Source: Chitinibacter fontanus (GTDB taxonomy: Bacteria > Pseudomonadota > Gammaproteobacteria > Burkholderiales > Chitinibacteraceae). Taken from it: a stretch of DNA of 64,000 nt. The notes under the pieces were generated by a model. It ran no database searches, was not told where the DNA came from, and saw nothing but the letters and a program-made list of their open reading frames with translations. The stretch is taken from assembly GCF_013423785.1 (NCBI RefSeq), contig NZ_CP058952.1, positions 186,001 through 250,000 of the forward strand. Reading direction: 5' to 3'. Positions 37,112-47,397 of the stretch are shown piece after piece. Numbering within the stretch: the first letter of the stretch is position 1; every line of letters begins with the position of its first letter. Made by a program: the position numbers and the translations under genes.

Positions 37112-38521
37112 ATGGCTGTAGCCGACGTTCTCAAGCTTATTAAAGACAACGACATTCGTTTCGTTGATCTGCGTTTCACCGACACTATCGGTAAAGAGCA
37201 ACACGTAACTGTTCCTTCACACGTAGTTGACGAAGAATGGTTCGAAAACGGCCACGCTTTCGATGGTTCATCGATCGCAGGTTGGAAAGGTATTCAAGCT
37301 TCAGACATGTTGCTGATGCCAGATGCATCAACAGCTAAAATCGACCCGTTCTTTGACGAACCAACTGTGTTCATCACTTGTGACGTACTCGAGCCAGCTA
37401 CTGGTAAAGGCTATGACCGCGACCCACGCTCTTTGGCTAAACGCGCTGAAGCCTACCTGAAAACTTCAGGCATTGGTGACACTGCATTCTTCGGTCCAGA
37501 GCCAGAATTCTTCATTTTCGATAACATCCGTTGGAACACTGACTTGTCAGGTACTTTCGTTAAGATCGGTTCTGACGAAGGCGCTTGGGCTACTGCTGAC
37601 GAACCAGCAGGCGGCAACTTGGGTCACCGTCCACGCGTTAAAGGCGGCTACTTCCCAGTTCCTCCAGTTGACAGCCACCAAGACATCCGCGCGACTATGG
37701 TTATCGTGCTGGAAGAATTGGGCGTGCCAGTTGAAGTATTCCACCACGAAGTGGCCAATGCCGGTCAAAACGAGATCGGTACTAAATTCTCTACTTTGAC
37801 TCAACGTGCTGACTGGACTCAGATCCTGAAATACGTGGTACACAATGTTGCGCACCAATACGGCAAAACTGCAACGTTCATGCCAAAACCAGTGGTTGGT
37901 GACAACGGCTCAGGTATGCACGTTCACCAGTCTATCTGGAAAGACGGCAAAAACTTGTTCGCAGGTAACGGCTACGCTGGCCTGTCTGAAACAGCCCTGT
38001 TCTACATCGGCGGTATCATCAAGCACGCTAAAGCATTGAACGCGATCACTAACCCAGGTACTAACTCGTACCGTCGTTTGGTTCCTCACTTCGAAGCGCC
38101 AGTTAAATTGGCTTACTCTGCGAAGAACCGTTCTGCGTCAATCCGTATTCCTCACGTTTCTAGCGACAAAGGTCGTCGTATCGAAGCGCGTTTCCCAGAT
38201 CCGTTGGCTAATCCATACCTGTGTTTCGCAGCATTGCTGATGGCAGGTTTGGATGGTATCCAGAACAAGATCCACCCAGGCGATCCAGCTGACAAGAACT
38301 TGTACGACTTGCCACCAGAAGAAGATAAACTGATCCCTACAGTTTGCGCATCTTTGGACGAAGCACTGGCAGCTCTGGACGCAGACCGCGAGTTCTTGAC
38401 TCGTGGCGGCGTATTCACTGATGAGTGGATCGATGCATACATCGAACTGAAAATGAACGACGTAACTCGTTCACGCATGAACGTGCACCCAGTTGAATTC
38501 GATATGTACTACTCTCTGTAA
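37112..38521 (+). CDS. glnA: Glutamine synthetase, type I
   Basis: Makes glutamine from glutamate, ammonia and ATP. The ATG at 37112 has TAGGAG upstream; 469 residues equals the dodecameric GSI-beta type. Visible: N-terminal beta-grasp ([15 protein letters not shown]), the Asp-50-loop [11 protein letters not shown], metal/glutamate residues in [36 protein letters not shown], and the adenylylation tyrosine in NLYDLPPEE. Codon use differs from neighbours (few rare codons, many CGT/GGT), as expected of a highly expressed gene. Confidence 0.98.
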   Translation: MAVADVLKLIKDNDIRFVDLRFTDTIGKEQHVTVPSHVVDEEWFENGHAFDGSSIAGWKGIQASDMLLMPDASTAKIDPFFDEPTVFITCDVLEPATGKGYDRDPRSLAKRAEAYLKTSGIGDTAFFGPEPEFFIFDNIRWNTDLSGTFVKIGSDEGAWATADEPAGGNLGHRPRVKGGYFPVPPVDSHQDIRATMVIVLEELGVPVEVFHHEVANAGQNEIGTKFSTLTQRADWTQILKYVVHNVAHQYGKTATFMPKPVVGDNGSGMHVHQSIWKDGKNLFAGNGYAGLSETALFYIGGIIKHAKALNAITNPGTNSYRRLVPHFEAPVKLAYSAKNRSASIRIPHVSSDKGRRIEARFPDPLANPYLCFAALLMAGLDGIQNKIHPGDPADKNLYDLPPEEDKLIPTVCASLDEALAALDADREFLTRGGVFTDEWIDAYIELKMNDVTRSRMNVHPVEFDMYYSL

Positions 38522-38560
38522 TCAATTTTAGCCTGTGCTTGCGCAGGCCGATTGATGCAC

Positions 38561-38595
38561 AAACCCGCATCCAGCCAAGCTGGTGCGGGTTTTTT
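38561..38595 (+). terminator. Terminator after glnA
   Basis: Stem AACCCGCA(T)CCAGC / GCTGG(T)GCGGGTT around a short loop (38562-38590) followed by TTTTT. Confidence 0.85.
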
Positions 38596-38696
38596 ACATT
38601 CAGGCGACTGCATTTGATTGATCGGACTATTTATTGAAATTTAAACCAAAGGCATTTTCTTACTGCTATTATCAGAAAAACAACCAAGCCAAACCA

Positions 38697-40205
38697 ATGA
38701 AACAGAATCACACCGCTATCACGCCCCTGCTACTGATGCTAATGTACATCGGTCTGGGGTTTTTCAGCATCCAGCTAGGCAGCCTAAATGAAGGCAACCT
38801 AGCCGTGGTATGGCTGGCATCTGGTGCGGGTCTAATCTTAATGTTACGCCTAGGGCGTATTGCCCCGTATGCCGTTTTATTATCTAGCTTTGCAGTCAAT
38901 ACCCCCTTCTATATTGCCAAAGATAGCCTCAGTGTTCGTGTTGCTCTGCTTTGTGGCCTAACCACGGCGGCAGTCGATACCTTACAATCGTATTTAGCAC
39001 AGCGCCAATATCAACAATTACTACTCACCGAAAAAGGGGATATATGGCCAGCATCGCATCGACTGCCGATTCACTGGTTGCGCATCGGCTTACTCCCATG
39101 TGCATTAACCATGCCCGCCCTGATTCTGTTACAGCATAGTATTGGACTAATGCAAAGCGGCACGCCATCTGAAATGATTCGTAGCACCCTCTCGTTAATC
39201 ATGGGGGACACAGCAGGGATATTACTCATGCTGCCACTATATCAATGCTGGCTAAGTCGGCGACTCATGCACACATTACGCCGCGCTTGGCTACCGATGC
39301 TCGGGGTTACCGTATTTACCGTCATTGCAATTTTCTTTTACAAATATTTGATGGTGTTATCGCTACCGATCATGCTGTACATTGCCGTGCGGTATTTGCA
39401 GCCCGGAGTCAGCATTGCATTGTTTATCATGACCCAGCTGTGTGTAGTCGGCACCGCAATGGGTTACGGGCAATTTGCCAACGCGTCCAGTGCCCTGGCT
39501 TTTTTCAATTTGCAGCTCTTCATTTTCGCCATCATGCTGACCATGCAATATCACGCCAGCACCCAAGCAAGCCTGCAACGACGCCAAGGCGAACTAGAGC
39601 AACAAATTCAGGCGCGAACCCAAGAGCTAATTTCAGCCAACGCTCAGTTACTCGAACTAGCCAGTACCGATGATCTCACCCAAGTCCCCAATCGGCGTGA
39701 ATGGCAAAAACGCTGCGCTGAAGCGATTGTGCGTAGTCGCCGCTACAAACAGCCAATGTCGATTATTTTGCTCGACATTGATCACTTTAAAAAAATCAAC
39801 GATCGACATGGGCATCTAATCGGGGATTTGGTACTCAAACGAATCAGCCAAATCTGCGTGAGCAAGCTGCGCACGATTGACACTTTTGCACGCTGGGGTG
39901 GAGAGGAGTTTGTTATTCTGCTGCCAGAAACAGATCAGCAACAAGCAACCATCGTGGCTGAAAAGCTGCGTAAAACTATCGAAGCCGAACCACTTAATTT
40001 TGAGGGCAGCCAGGCCATTCGGGCTACCATTAGCTTAGGTGTTACCGCATTAAGCATGATTGATTTAACCCTCGATGACCTGATTACCCGTACTGATGAA
40101 GCACTGTACGCGGCCAAAGCTAATGGCCGCAATTGTGTGATTAATTCTGACACCATGAGCACCAGCTATCTCAGCCCCGGAATGAATCACTCAGCACAAC
40201 GCTAA
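38697..40205 (+). CDS. Diguanylate cyclase with N-terminal membrane sensor (MASE1-like)
   Basis: Makes c-di-GMP. The N-terminal ~300 residues contain about eight hydrophobic helices (LLLMLMYIGLGFFSIQLG, VVWLASGAGLILML and others) resembling a MASE1 sensor; a coiled coil (QGELEQQIQARTQELI) leads to a GGDEF domain with active-site RWGGEEFVILLP and an inhibitory I-site RTID five residues before it. ATG at 38697 is preferred; a TTG at 38634 is also in frame, and neither has a good ribosome-binding site. 502 residues from the ATG. Confidence 0.88.
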   Translation: MKQNHTAITPLLLMLMYIGLGFFSIQLGSLNEGNLAVVWLASGAGLILMLRLGRIAPYAVLLSSFAVNTPFYIAKDSLSVRVALLCGLTTAAVDTLQSYLAQRQYQQLLLTEKGDIWPASHRLPIHWLRIGLLPCALTMPALILLQHSIGLMQSGTPSEMIRSTLSLIMGDTAGILLMLPLYQCWLSRRLMHTLRRAWLPMLGVTVFTVIAIFFYKYLMVLSLPIMLYIAVRYLQPGVSIALFIMTQLCVVGTAMGYGQFANASSALAFFNLQLFIFAIMLTMQYHASTQASLQRRQGELEQQIQARTQELISANAQLLELASTDDLTQVPNRREWQKRCAEAIVRSRRYKQPMSIILLDIDHFKKINDRHGHLIGDLVLKRISQICVSKLRTIDTFARWGGEEFVILLPETDQQQATIVAEKLRKTIEAEPLNFEGSQAIRATISLGVTALSMIDLTLDDLITRTDEALYAAKANGRNCVINSDTMSTSYLSPGMNHSAQR

Positions 40206-40263
40206 AGCCCCCTTAGCTCACACAAAATCGAATAAAATGCTTTTTTGCCCTGCGAGCCCTGTG

Positions 40264-40884
40264 ATGCAAGCGATCATTGTTTTTGATTTTGGCGGTGTGC
40301 TGTTCGATTGGAATCCAGATTACCTGTACCAAAAACTCATCCCCGACGCGCAAGAACGAGCCTGGTTTCTGCAGCATGTCTGCAATGGCGCATGGAATAT
40401 TGAGCAAGATCGTGGTCGCAGTACAGCCGAAGCCATTGCAATTAAAACCGCGGAATACCCACAATACGCCACACAGATTGCGGCTTTTTATCAGCGTTGG
40501 CCCGAAACCTTGCGCGGGCTATTACCCGAGGGAATGGCACTGTATCAAGCCTTGAAAAAAGCGGGCTATCCGATTTTTGGGCTAACTAACTGGTCGGCAG
40601 AAACCTTTCCCTACGCCTGGGATCATTATCCATTTTTACACGAGATCACCGACATCGTGGTATCTGGCCACGAGTCAATTATTAAGCCAGATCCAGCCAT
40701 ATACCAGCTAATGTATCAGCGTATTTTGCGTCACCACCCCACGGCGCAAGTGAGCGACTTAATCTTCATTGATGATTCACTGATCAATGCCCAAGGTGCC
40801 AGCCAGCAAGGCTGGCAAGGCATACATCACACCAGCGCCGCCAACACCGAGCGTATCCTGCGCGAAAAAGGACTGCAATTTTGA
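40264..40884 (+). CDS. HAD-superfamily phosphatase, YihX-like
   Basis: Haloacid dehalogenase subfamily IA. Motif I VFDFGGVLFDWNPDYL, motif II GLTNWSAETF, motif III in SGHESIIKPDPAIYQ and motif IV IFIDDSLINAQGA are complete. The opening DFGGV(L)FDW and short cap recall YihX-type sugar-phosphate phosphatases. ATG at 40264 gives 206 residues. Its stop overlaps the TTG of the next gene (TTGA), so the two are coupled. Confidence 0.85.
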   Translation: MQAIIVFDFGGVLFDWNPDYLYQKLIPDAQERAWFLQHVCNGAWNIEQDRGRSTAEAIAIKTAEYPQYATQIAAFYQRWPETLRGLLPEGMALYQALKKAGYPIFGLTNWSAETFPYAWDHYPFLHEITDIVVSGHESIIKPDPAIYQLMYQRILRHHPTAQVSDLIFIDDSLINAQGASQQGWQGIHHTSAANTERILREKGLQF

Positions 40885-41171
40885 CCACCGCCAAACCGCG
40901 TATCACCATTCATTACTGCACCCAATGCAACTGGATGCTGCGCAGCGCTTGGCTAGCTCAGGAACTCTTGCATACTTTTGCGTTCGAAATCGGAGAAGTT
41001 GCGCTACAGCCCGGTACGGGCGGGGTATTTGTCATTCATTGCGATGATGCACTAATTTGGGATCGGAAAGTGGATGGCGGTTTTCCGGAGGCCAAAGTAC
41101 TGAAACAGCGTGTGCGTGATCACATCGCCCCCGACAAACCATTGGGTCATTCAGACACTGCAGCGCAGTAA
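40881..41171 (+). CDS. SelT/SelW/SelH-family selenoprotein homologue (Cys form)
   Basis: A 96-residue thioredoxin-like Rdx protein. The redox pair CTQC is at residues 13-16 (IHYCTQCNWMLRSAWLAQEL), in the place where animal SelW has Sec; GTGGVFVIHCDDALIWDR and GGFPEAKVLKQRVRD complete the fold. The start is TTG at 40881 in a TTGA overlap with the HAD gene; there is no in-frame ATG before the CTQC motif. Likely a small redox protein of unknown partner. Confidence 0.85.
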   Translation: MTTAKPRITIHYCTQCNWMLRSAWLAQELLHTFAFEIGEVALQPGTGGVFVIHCDDALIWDRKVDGGFPEAKVLKQRVRDHIAPDKPLGHSDTAAQ

Positions 41172-41208
41172 TTTCAAACTCAACGCCAGACTGTGATACC
41201 TTACGGGC

Positions 41209-41700
41209 ATGTTCGAGAAAACGCTTTTCACATTATTGTTCGCCACGACCAGCGCCCTATGCTGGGCAGACATTTATAAATATGTCGATGAAAATGGCAA
41301 CGTTACGTTTACCAACTCGCCCATCAAAGGTGCTGTGCGGATTATGGCCGAGCCCAGCTCGCCACGCCGCAGCACCAGCGAGACCAGCGGCAAAGCAACG
41401 CAACCTCGCGCACCGTCGGTCGCAGCCCCCTCCCCGATTAATTTCCCTCGGGTTGACGCTGCCACCCAGAAAAGTCGGGATAGCAACCGCAAGCAAATTC
41501 TCACCGATGAATTAAATAGCGAACAGGCATCGCTCAATGCGGCCAAAAAAGCACTGCAAGAAGCCGATGCAAATCGTAGCGCCGAAGAAAAAGCCAATCC
41601 AAAACTCTACCTAGATCGAATTGGCCGCCTGCGAGAAACCATTGTGATGCACGAAAAAAATACCGCTGCCTTGCAGGCCGAACTATCCCGCATGCGCTAA
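41209..41700 (+). CDS. Exported DUF4124 protein
   Basis: A signal peptide (MFEKTLFTLLFATTSALCWA) followed by the DUF4124 signature DIYKYVDENGNVTFTNSPIK. The middle is Ser/Pro/Ala-rich and the C-terminal ~70 residues form a coiled coil (LNSEQASLNAAKKALQEADA). 163 residues. Proteins of this family often precede ntrB in betaproteobacteria; the function is unknown. A strong terminator follows before ntrB. Confidence 0.82.
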   Translation: MFEKTLFTLLFATTSALCWADIYKYVDENGNVTFTNSPIKGAVRIMAEPSSPRRSTSETSGKATQPRAPSVAAPSPINFPRVDAATQKSRDSNRKQILTDELNSEQASLNAAKKALQEADANRSAEEKANPKLYLDRIGRLRETIVMHEKNTAALQAELSRMR

Positions 41701-41717
41701 AGCATCACACCCCACGT

Positions 41718-41747
41718 AAAAAACGCACCTAAATGGTGCGTTTTTTT
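41718..41747 (+). terminator. Rho-independent terminator
   Basis: Stem AAAACGCACC/GGTGCGTTTT around TAAAT (41720-41744), then a T-run. Confidence 0.9.
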
Positions 41748-41840
41748 GTATGCTTAAGGCAGTAGCGCTGAAAAAAGTTGGCCTGACTTTTGCTAGAGTG
41801 TTGGCAAACCGAAATAACGATCCCACCGTGGAGTAATCAG

Positions 41841-42890
41841 ATGAGCCACCCTGCCTTTGCTGGCCTCGATTTTATTGATGCAGCCGTGATTGCCGTCGAT
41901 CAGGGCTGCCTCATTCGTTATGCCAACCCCACAGCGAAAAGCATGTTTAATTTACGTGCAGTCGATGGCACCCATCTCGCGCATTGCTTTGGCCCTGATA
42001 GTGCCATCGTGTTATCCGCACAGGCAGCTTTGCTGCAAAATATCTCGATCATTGAGCATGAATTGATTGTGCTGGGCTCGGAAGGCGAGATGTACGTTAC
42101 GCTGGAAGCCACCCCTATTGAATCGGATGCAGCTGATTTACTACTAGAGATTCGCCGCATTGATCAGCAACGCCGAATCGTCAATGAAGAACGATTACAA
42201 GCACAGCAGCAAGCTAACCGTGAGCTAATTCGCAATTTAGCGCACGAAATCAAAAACCCGCTCGGCGGGATTCGCGGCGCGGCGCAATTGCTCGCACACG
42301 AGTTACCCGACCCGCAGCTCAAGGAATACACCCAAGTCATCGTGGACGAAGCGGTGCGGCTACAAAGCCTGCTCGATCGCTTGCTCACGCCGCATCGCTT
42401 GCCGCAACTCAACCCACTCAATATCCATGAAGTGCTTGAGCGCGTGCGCAGTTTGGTGCTGGCCGAAACCCCGAACGGCTTGGCGGTGCGGCGTGATTAT
42501 GACACCAGCCTACCCGATCTGATTGCCGACAAAGAACAATTAATCCAGTCGGTACTCAATATCACCCGCAATGCCATTCAAGCGATGAGCGGCATTGGCG
42601 AAATCATTTTGCGTACACGGATTGCCCGCCAAGTTACCCTAAACCGGCGCCGCTACCCTTTGGCACTGCGGGTCGAGATCGTTGATAACGGTCCGGGCAT
42701 CCCTGAGCACCTGAAAGAAACGCTGTTTTACCCGCTAGTTTCGGGGCGCCCGGGCGGTACTGGCATCGGTCTACATCTAGCGCATACCTATATCGCCCAA
42801 CACCACGGCACCATTGAATTTGACAGCCGTCTAGGTCAAACGACATTCACAATTTTACTGCCGCTTAATGCATGGCAGAAACAAGATTGA
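41841..42890 (+). CDS. ntrB: Nitrogen regulation histidine kinase NtrB (GlnL)
   Basis: Senses nitrogen status through PII and phosphorylates NtrC. A PAS domain (about residues 10-115) precedes HisKA with RNLAHEIKNPLGGIRGAAQLL-type H box (phospho-His in LAHEIKNPLGG), N box NITRNAIQAM, G boxes DNGPGIP and GGTGIGLHL. The ATG at 41841 has GTGGAGT upstream; a longer TTG frame is unsupported. No membrane helix, so cytosolic. 349 residues, followed by ntrC 17 bp later. Confidence 0.94.
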   Translation: MSHPAFAGLDFIDAAVIAVDQGCLIRYANPTAKSMFNLRAVDGTHLAHCFGPDSAIVLSAQAALLQNISIIEHELIVLGSEGEMYVTLEATPIESDAADLLLEIRRIDQQRRIVNEERLQAQQQANRELIRNLAHEIKNPLGGIRGAAQLLAHELPDPQLKEYTQVIVDEAVRLQSLLDRLLTPHRLPQLNPLNIHEVLERVRSLVLAETPNGLAVRRDYDTSLPDLIADKEQLIQSVLNITRNAIQAMSGIGEIILRTRIARQVTLNRRRYPLALRVEIVDNGPGIPEHLKETLFYPLVSGRPGGTGIGLHLAHTYIAQHHGTIEFDSRLGQTTFTILLPLNAWQKQD

Positions 42891-42907
42891 AAACAGGATA
42901 AAACACC

Positions 42908-44305
42908 ATGAATACAGTTTGGGTTATTGATGACGACCGTTCAATTCGTTGGGTATTTGAAAAAGCATTGAGCCGCGAACAAATTGCGCATGCCACTTTC
43001 CCTTCCGCAACCGAAGCACTGAACCACCTACAAGTAGAACAACCGCAGGTCATTGTTAGCGATATTCGGATGCCGGGCGAATCAGGCCTAGCGTTGCTAG
43101 AGCTGGTTAAACGCGATTGGCCGCAAATACCGGTAATCATCATGACGGCGCATTCTGATCTAGATAGTGCGGTATCTGCCTTTCAAGGTGGCGCTTTTGA
43201 ATATCTACCCAAACCGTTTGATCTCGATCAGGCCATTGCGCTAATCCGCCGTGCACTGCAGGAAAGTGAGCAACTTAGCGATCAGCCAGAACCGGCTGCC
43301 AATGTACCTGAAATGCTAGGTCAAGCCCCTGCGATGCAAGAAGTATTTCGCGCCATTGGCCGCCTTAGCCAATCAGCCGCCACCGTGATGATTACCGGTG
43401 AATCGGGCAGCGGCAAGGAACTGGTTGCCCGCGCCTTGCATCGCCATAGTCAGCGCGCCAACAAACCGTTTGTGGCCATCAATAGTGCAGCCATCCCGAA
43501 AGATCTGCTTGAATCTGAATTGTTCGGTCACGAGCGCGGTGCGTTTACCGGTGCCGATGCCCGCCGGGTTGGACGTTTTGAACAGGCCGAAGGCGGCACG
43601 CTGTTTCTGGATGAAATTGGCGATATGCCATTGGATCTCCAAACCCGCCTGCTGCGCGTACTATCGGATGGTTTTTTCTATCGGGTGGGCGGCCACCAGC
43701 CGATCAAAGCCAATGTCCGTGTTATCGCAGCTACCCACCAAAATTTGGAAGATCGGGTGAAAGCTGGGCAGTTTCGCGAGGACTTATTCCATCGCCTAAA
43801 TGTTATCCGTCTACGCCTACCTGCCCTGCGCGAACGCAGCCAAGACATTCCTTTATTGGCAAAACATTTCTTGCAAAAATCAGCGCAAGATTTGGGCGTA
43901 GAAAGCAAACGACTTTCAGATGCGGCCATGGCTTGGCTAGCTAGCTTTCCGTTTCCGGGCAATGTGCGTCAACTGGAAAACGTCTGCCACTGGATTACCG
44001 TGATGGCGCCAGGGCAAGTGGTGGAAGCGGCAGATCTACCACCTGAGCTAATTCAAAGCGAAGGTCATCTCAATCTACCGCTGGGTGATTGGCGTCAAGC
44101 TCTGAGCCAAGAGCTCACCCTGCGCCTCACCCGTGGCGACGCCCGCATTCTGGATGAAATTATGCCCGCGTTTGAGCGTACAGTGATTGAAGCAGCCTTA
44201 ATACATACCGGGGGTAAGCGCATAGAGGCAGCAGAACTACTTGGCTGGGGAAGAAATACCCTTACTCGAAAAATCCAAGAGCTTGGAATGGATGAAACTG
44301 TCTAG
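42908..44305 (+). CDS. ntrC: Nitrogen regulator NtrC (GlnG)
   Basis: Sigma-54 activator. Receiver domain with phospho-Asp in [10 protein letters not shown] and K in YLPKPF; AAA+ domain with Walker [15 protein letters not shown], sigma-54-contact loop GAFTGA, Walker [10 protein letters not shown] and sensor [13 protein letters not shown]-terminal Fis-type helix-turn-helix ([18 protein letters not shown]). 465 residues. It probably acts at the glnA enhancer sites in this window. Confidence 0.97.
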   Translation: MNTVWVIDDDRSIRWVFEKALSREQIAHATFPSATEALNHLQVEQPQVIVSDIRMPGESGLALLELVKRDWPQIPVIIMTAHSDLDSAVSAFQGGAFEYLPKPFDLDQAIALIRRALQESEQLSDQPEPAANVPEMLGQAPAMQEVFRAIGRLSQSAATVMITGESGSGKELVARALHRHSQRANKPFVAINSAAIPKDLLESELFGHERGAFTGADARRVGRFEQAEGGTLFLDEIGDMPLDLQTRLLRVLSDGFFYRVGGHQPIKANVRVIAATHQNLEDRVKAGQFREDLFHRLNVIRLRLPALRERSQDIPLLAKHFLQKSAQDLGVESKRLSDAAMAWLASFPFPGNVRQLENVCHWITVMAPGQVVEAADLPPELIQSEGHLNLPLGDWRQALSQELTLRLTRGDARILDEIMPAFERTVIEAALIHTGGKRIEAAELLGWGRNTLTRKIQELGMDETV

Positions 44306-44317
44306 GCAGTGGTCATT

Positions 44318-44343
44318 AAAAAACCGGCCTAGGCCGGTTTTTT
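44318..44343. terminator. Terminator after ntrC
   Basis: AAAAACCGGCC/GGCCGGTTTTT stem with a 2-nt TA centre (44319-44342). It lies between convergent ntrC and the STAS gene, so it can act on both strands. Confidence 0.88.
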
Positions 44344-44359
44344 ATTTGCGCTGCTGTGC

Positions 44360-44659
44360 TTAGCGAATTTCGAAGATCTTGCCAAAATTGGCAATATCCA
44401 ATACTGATTTCACCGTGCCTTTGCAGCCAACCAAGGTCACTTTGCGACCACTGGCCCGCTCATTGAGCAGCAACAGCATCCCCAGAGCAGCTGAATCCAT
44501 GTAATCGACCTCAGCAAAATCCAGCTCAATATCGGTTAAACCAGGGTGCTCCAACACAGTGGTCGTTGCTTGTTTGAATTCGCGATGCGACTCAAACGTA
44601 AAATTGCCCGTCATGGCAATTCGGCCACGACCTTGATCAAAACTGATTTGTGTTTGCAT
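44360..44659 (-). CDS. STAS-domain protein (anti-sigma-factor antagonist type)
   Basis: A 99-residue single STAS domain with the strand DIELDFAEVDYMDSAALGML; the serine in DSAALG is the position phosphorylated in SpoIIAA-like antagonists. KVTLVGCKGTVKSVLDIANFGKIFEI forms the C-terminal half. No cognate GHKL kinase or PP2C is adjacent, so a partner elsewhere (for example in a chemotaxis-like or partner-switching system) is expected. Confidence 0.85.
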   Translation of the reverse strand: MQTQISFDQGRGRIAMTGNFTFESHREFKQATTTVLEHPGLTDIELDFAEVDYMDSAALGMLLLLNERASGRKVTLVGCKGTVKSVLDIANFGKIFEIR

Positions 44660-44767
44660 ATTTCCACCCCAATTGCTTAATTCATTCTTAAGGTGGAAGT
44701 CTAGTCAGGCCGCACAGTTAGCGCAAATTCTATTGCGCTCTCACAACAGCCCTGCAACAACTAAACC

Positions 44768-45544
44768 TTATTTCTCAACAAAAGCGCGTTCGATCACGTA
44801 ATCGCCCGGTGTACCAATACGTGGCGATACTTGGAAACCACGTGCATCGAGCATTTTGCAGGTGTCTTCCAGCATGGCTGGGCTACCGCACAACATGGCA
44901 CGATCGGTTTCTGGGTTCAGTGGTGGCAAGCCGATATCGTCGGTCAATTTGCCCGATTCAAACAAATCAGTCAGACGGCCTTGATTACGGAATGGCTCAC
45001 GCGTCACTGTTGGGTAATAGATCAGTTTGTCTTTGACCATATCACCAAAGTATTCGTTGTTTGGCAAGTCGTGCTGAATGTATTCAGCGTAAGCCAATTC
45101 GCTCACAGTACGTACACCGTGCACCAAAATGATCTTGTCAAAGCGCTCGTAGGCTTCCGGGTCTTTAATCAGGCTCATGAATGGCGCCAAACCAGTACCA
45201 GTACTGAGGTAGTACAAGTTTTTACCTGGTTTCAAATCTGACAGCACCAGCGTACCAGTGGGCTTGCGGCTCACCAACAATTTATCGCCTTCTTTCAAAT
45301 GCTGCAGACGTGAAGTGAGCGGGCCATTCGGTACTTTAATACTGAAAAATTCGAGATTTTCTTCGTAGTTGGCGCTAGCAATCGAATAGGCACGCACTAG
45401 CGGCTTGTCATCGACTTCCAAGCCGATCATCACAAACTGGCCATTCTCAAAACGCAACGACTCATCACGCGTAGTGGTAAAGCTAAACAGCGAATCATTC
45501 CAGTGACGGACTGTCAGCACGGTTTCATGGGCAAACTTTGACAT
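44768..45544 (-). CDS. fpr: Ferredoxin-NADP reductase
   Basis: FAD enzyme moving electrons between NADPH and ferredoxin or flavodoxin. FAD-binding RAYSIASANYEENLEFFS, NADP-binding LSTGTGLAPFMS, GVRTVSELAY and CGSPAMLED are conserved; the C terminus GDYVIERAFVEK is typical of subclass I bacterial Fpr. 258 residues. It starts 4 nt after etfA ends, an unusual placement that suggests it supplies or draws electrons in the same pathway. Confidence 0.92.
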   Translation of the reverse strand: MSKFAHETVLTVRHWNDSLFSFTTTRDESLRFENGQFVMIGLEVDDKPLVRAYSIASANYEENLEFFSIKVPNGPLTSRLQHLKEGDKLLVSRKPTGTLVLSDLKPGKNLYYLSTGTGLAPFMSLIKDPEAYERFDKIILVHGVRTVSELAYAEYIQHDLPNNEYFGDMVKDKLIYYPTVTREPFRNQGRLTDLFESGKLTDDIGLPPLNPETDRAMLCGSPAMLEDTCKMLDARGFQVSPRIGTPGDYVIERAFVEK

Positions 45545-45548
45545 CTTC

Positions 45549-46487
45549 TTAACCTTTCAGGGCTGCGGTGAGCTCAGGCACCACAGTAAACAAATCAGCA
45601 ACCAAGCCATAATCGGCCACTTGGAAAATTGGCGCATCGGGGTCGGTATTCACCGCAACGATCACTTTGGAATCTTTAATGCCGCCAACGTGCTGGGCAG
45701 CTCCCGATACACCAAAAGCGATATACAGATCAGGCGCAATCACCGTACCGGTTTGGCCTACCTGCGCATCATTTGGCGCCATCCCGCTATCAACCGCGGC
45801 ACGGGTTGCGCCAATTGCTGCGCCCAATTGCGCGGCCAATGGCGCAAGCGTGTCGTGGAAGGCTTCTTTGCTACCTAATGAGCGCCCACCCGAAATCACC
45901 ACTTTCGCTGTCGCCAGCTCAGGGCGATCCGAGACAGCCAGCTCACGGCTGACAAACGTCGTTTTGCCCGCATCACCGGTTGCGGCGATATTTTCAATCG
46001 CGGCATCACCGCCAGTCTCTGCTGCGGCTTCAAACACGGTTGGACGAATCGTGATCAGAGCCAAACCTGCTGGCGCGTCAACCGTTGCATTCAAGTTGCC
46101 GGCATAAATCGGGCGTACAAAAGTGCGTGAGCTAGCGATTTTTGTTACTTCTGAAACCATCGCCGCATCAAGCAATGCAGCGGCGCGGGGCAACAGGTTT
46201 TTACCAAAGCTGGTCGCAGCAGCGACAACAGTGCTGTAGCTCGGCGCCAACTTCACCAACAATGGCGTGAGGTTTTCTGCTACGCCGTGGGCGTATTCTG
46301 ACGCGTCAGCCACCAGTATCTTGCTCAAGCCATTAATAGACTTGGCTTTGGTGGCAATACCTGCCAGATCTGCGCCCGCCAGCAGCAAATGCACTTCTTC
46401 ACCAAATTGGCCAGCAGCCGCAATGGCCGAGCGCGTTGCCGCTTTAATGCCGTGGCTATCGATTTCGGCAATTACAAGAATACTCAT
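45549..46487 (-). CDS. etfA: Electron transfer flavoprotein alpha subunit
   Basis: FAD-carrying subunit. The C-terminal FAD domain shows VVISGGRSLGSKEAFHDTL, GATRAAVDSG, VGQTGTVIAPDLYIAFG and GISGAAQH-type FGVSGAAQHVGG and AVNTDPDAPIFQVADYG, all family hallmarks. 312 residues. The ATG overlaps the etfB stop by 4 bp. It accepts electrons from acyl-CoA and other dehydrogenases. Confidence 0.96.
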   Translation of the reverse strand: MSILVIAEIDSHGIKAATRSAIAAAGQFGEEVHLLLAGADLAGIATKAKSINGLSKILVADASEYAHGVAENLTPLLVKLAPSYSTVVAAATSFGKNLLPRAAALLDAAMVSEVTKIASSRTFVRPIYAGNLNATVDAPAGLALITIRPTVFEAAAETGGDAAIENIAATGDAGKTTFVSRELAVSDRPELATAKVVISGGRSLGSKEAFHDTLAPLAAQLGAAIGATRAAVDSGMAPNDAQVGQTGTVIAPDLYIAFGVSGAAQHVGGIKDSKVIVAVNTDPDAPIFQVADYGLVADLFTVVPELTAALKG

Positions 46488-47233
46488 GGCAGCACCTTCT
46501 CTGCGCGCAAGGCAGCAACTAATTCAGCAACATTATTTAATACACGACCGGCTTTACGCGCTGGCGGCTCGTTCACTGCTTGCAGTGTCAAGCTTGGCGC
46601 AGCGGTATTGCCCAGATCGGCCAACGCAATATTTTCCAGCGGCTTTTTCTTGGCCATCATCAGGGCGGGCAATTTAATAAAGCGTGGCTCGTTCAGGCGC
46701 AAGTCGGCACTGATCACAGCAGGGAGCGCAAACGAAACGGTTTCTTGCCCGCCATCAATTTCACGCACCACAGTAGCGCGGCCATCGGCAATTTGAATAT
46801 CCGAGGCGAAAGTCGCTTGCGGCCAATCGAGCAAAGCCGCCAGCATTTGCGCAGTTTCAGCAGCATCGTCGTCGATCGCTTGTTTACCGGTCATCACCAG
46901 TTGTGGCGCTTCGCGTTCAACCAAGGCTTTTAATACTTTGGCCGTTTGTAGTGTTTGCACTGGCGCATCGGTTTCAACCAACAAGGCGCGATCTGCGCCC
47001 ATGGCCAAAGCGTGGCGCAACACGTCTTGATTGGCTGCAGCACCAATCGCCACCGCCAGCACTTCAGTTGCCACGCCAGCTTCTTTCAGGCGTACTGCCG
47101 CTTCCAGCGCATTTTCATCAAATGGATTGATACTCATTTTTACGCCAGCAGTTTCCACGCCAGTGCCATCGGCGGTGGGTCGTACGGTGACTTGATAGTC
47201 AACCACCCGCTTAATACCAACCAAGATTTTCAT
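46484..47233 (-). CDS. etfB: Electron transfer flavoprotein beta subunit
   Basis: AMP-binding partner of EtfA. It starts MKILVGIKRVVDY and contains MSINPFDENALEAAVRLKE, MGADRALLVE and TGKQAIDDDAAETAQMLAALL, the recognition and AMP sites. 249 residues. It is divergent from the ETF-quinone oxidoreductase gene across 164 bp of AT-rich DNA that should hold both promoters. Confidence 0.96.
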   Translation of the reverse strand: MKILVGIKRVVDYQVTVRPTADGTGVETAGVKMSINPFDENALEAAVRLKEAGVATEVLAVAIGAAANQDVLRHALAMGADRALLVETDAPVQTLQTAKVLKALVEREAPQLVMTGKQAIDDDAAETAQMLAALLDWPQATFASDIQIADGRATVVREIDGGQETVSFALPAVISADLRLNEPRFIKLPALMMAKKKPLENIALADLGNTAAPSLTLQAVNEPPARKAGRVLNNVAELVAALRAEKVLP

Positions 47234-47397
47234 GTTTTATCCTTCAAGCACCCGATCAAGCCCGCCATTGCAACAATCTGCCTAGCTGAAGGTGTGCATT
47301 ACTGTTTAACTTTGCAACGATTGTAGAGAGGCGTAGAATATCTGTAAATCAGATTAATTAAATTTAATATATTCATTAAATCTATATAGGATCAATC

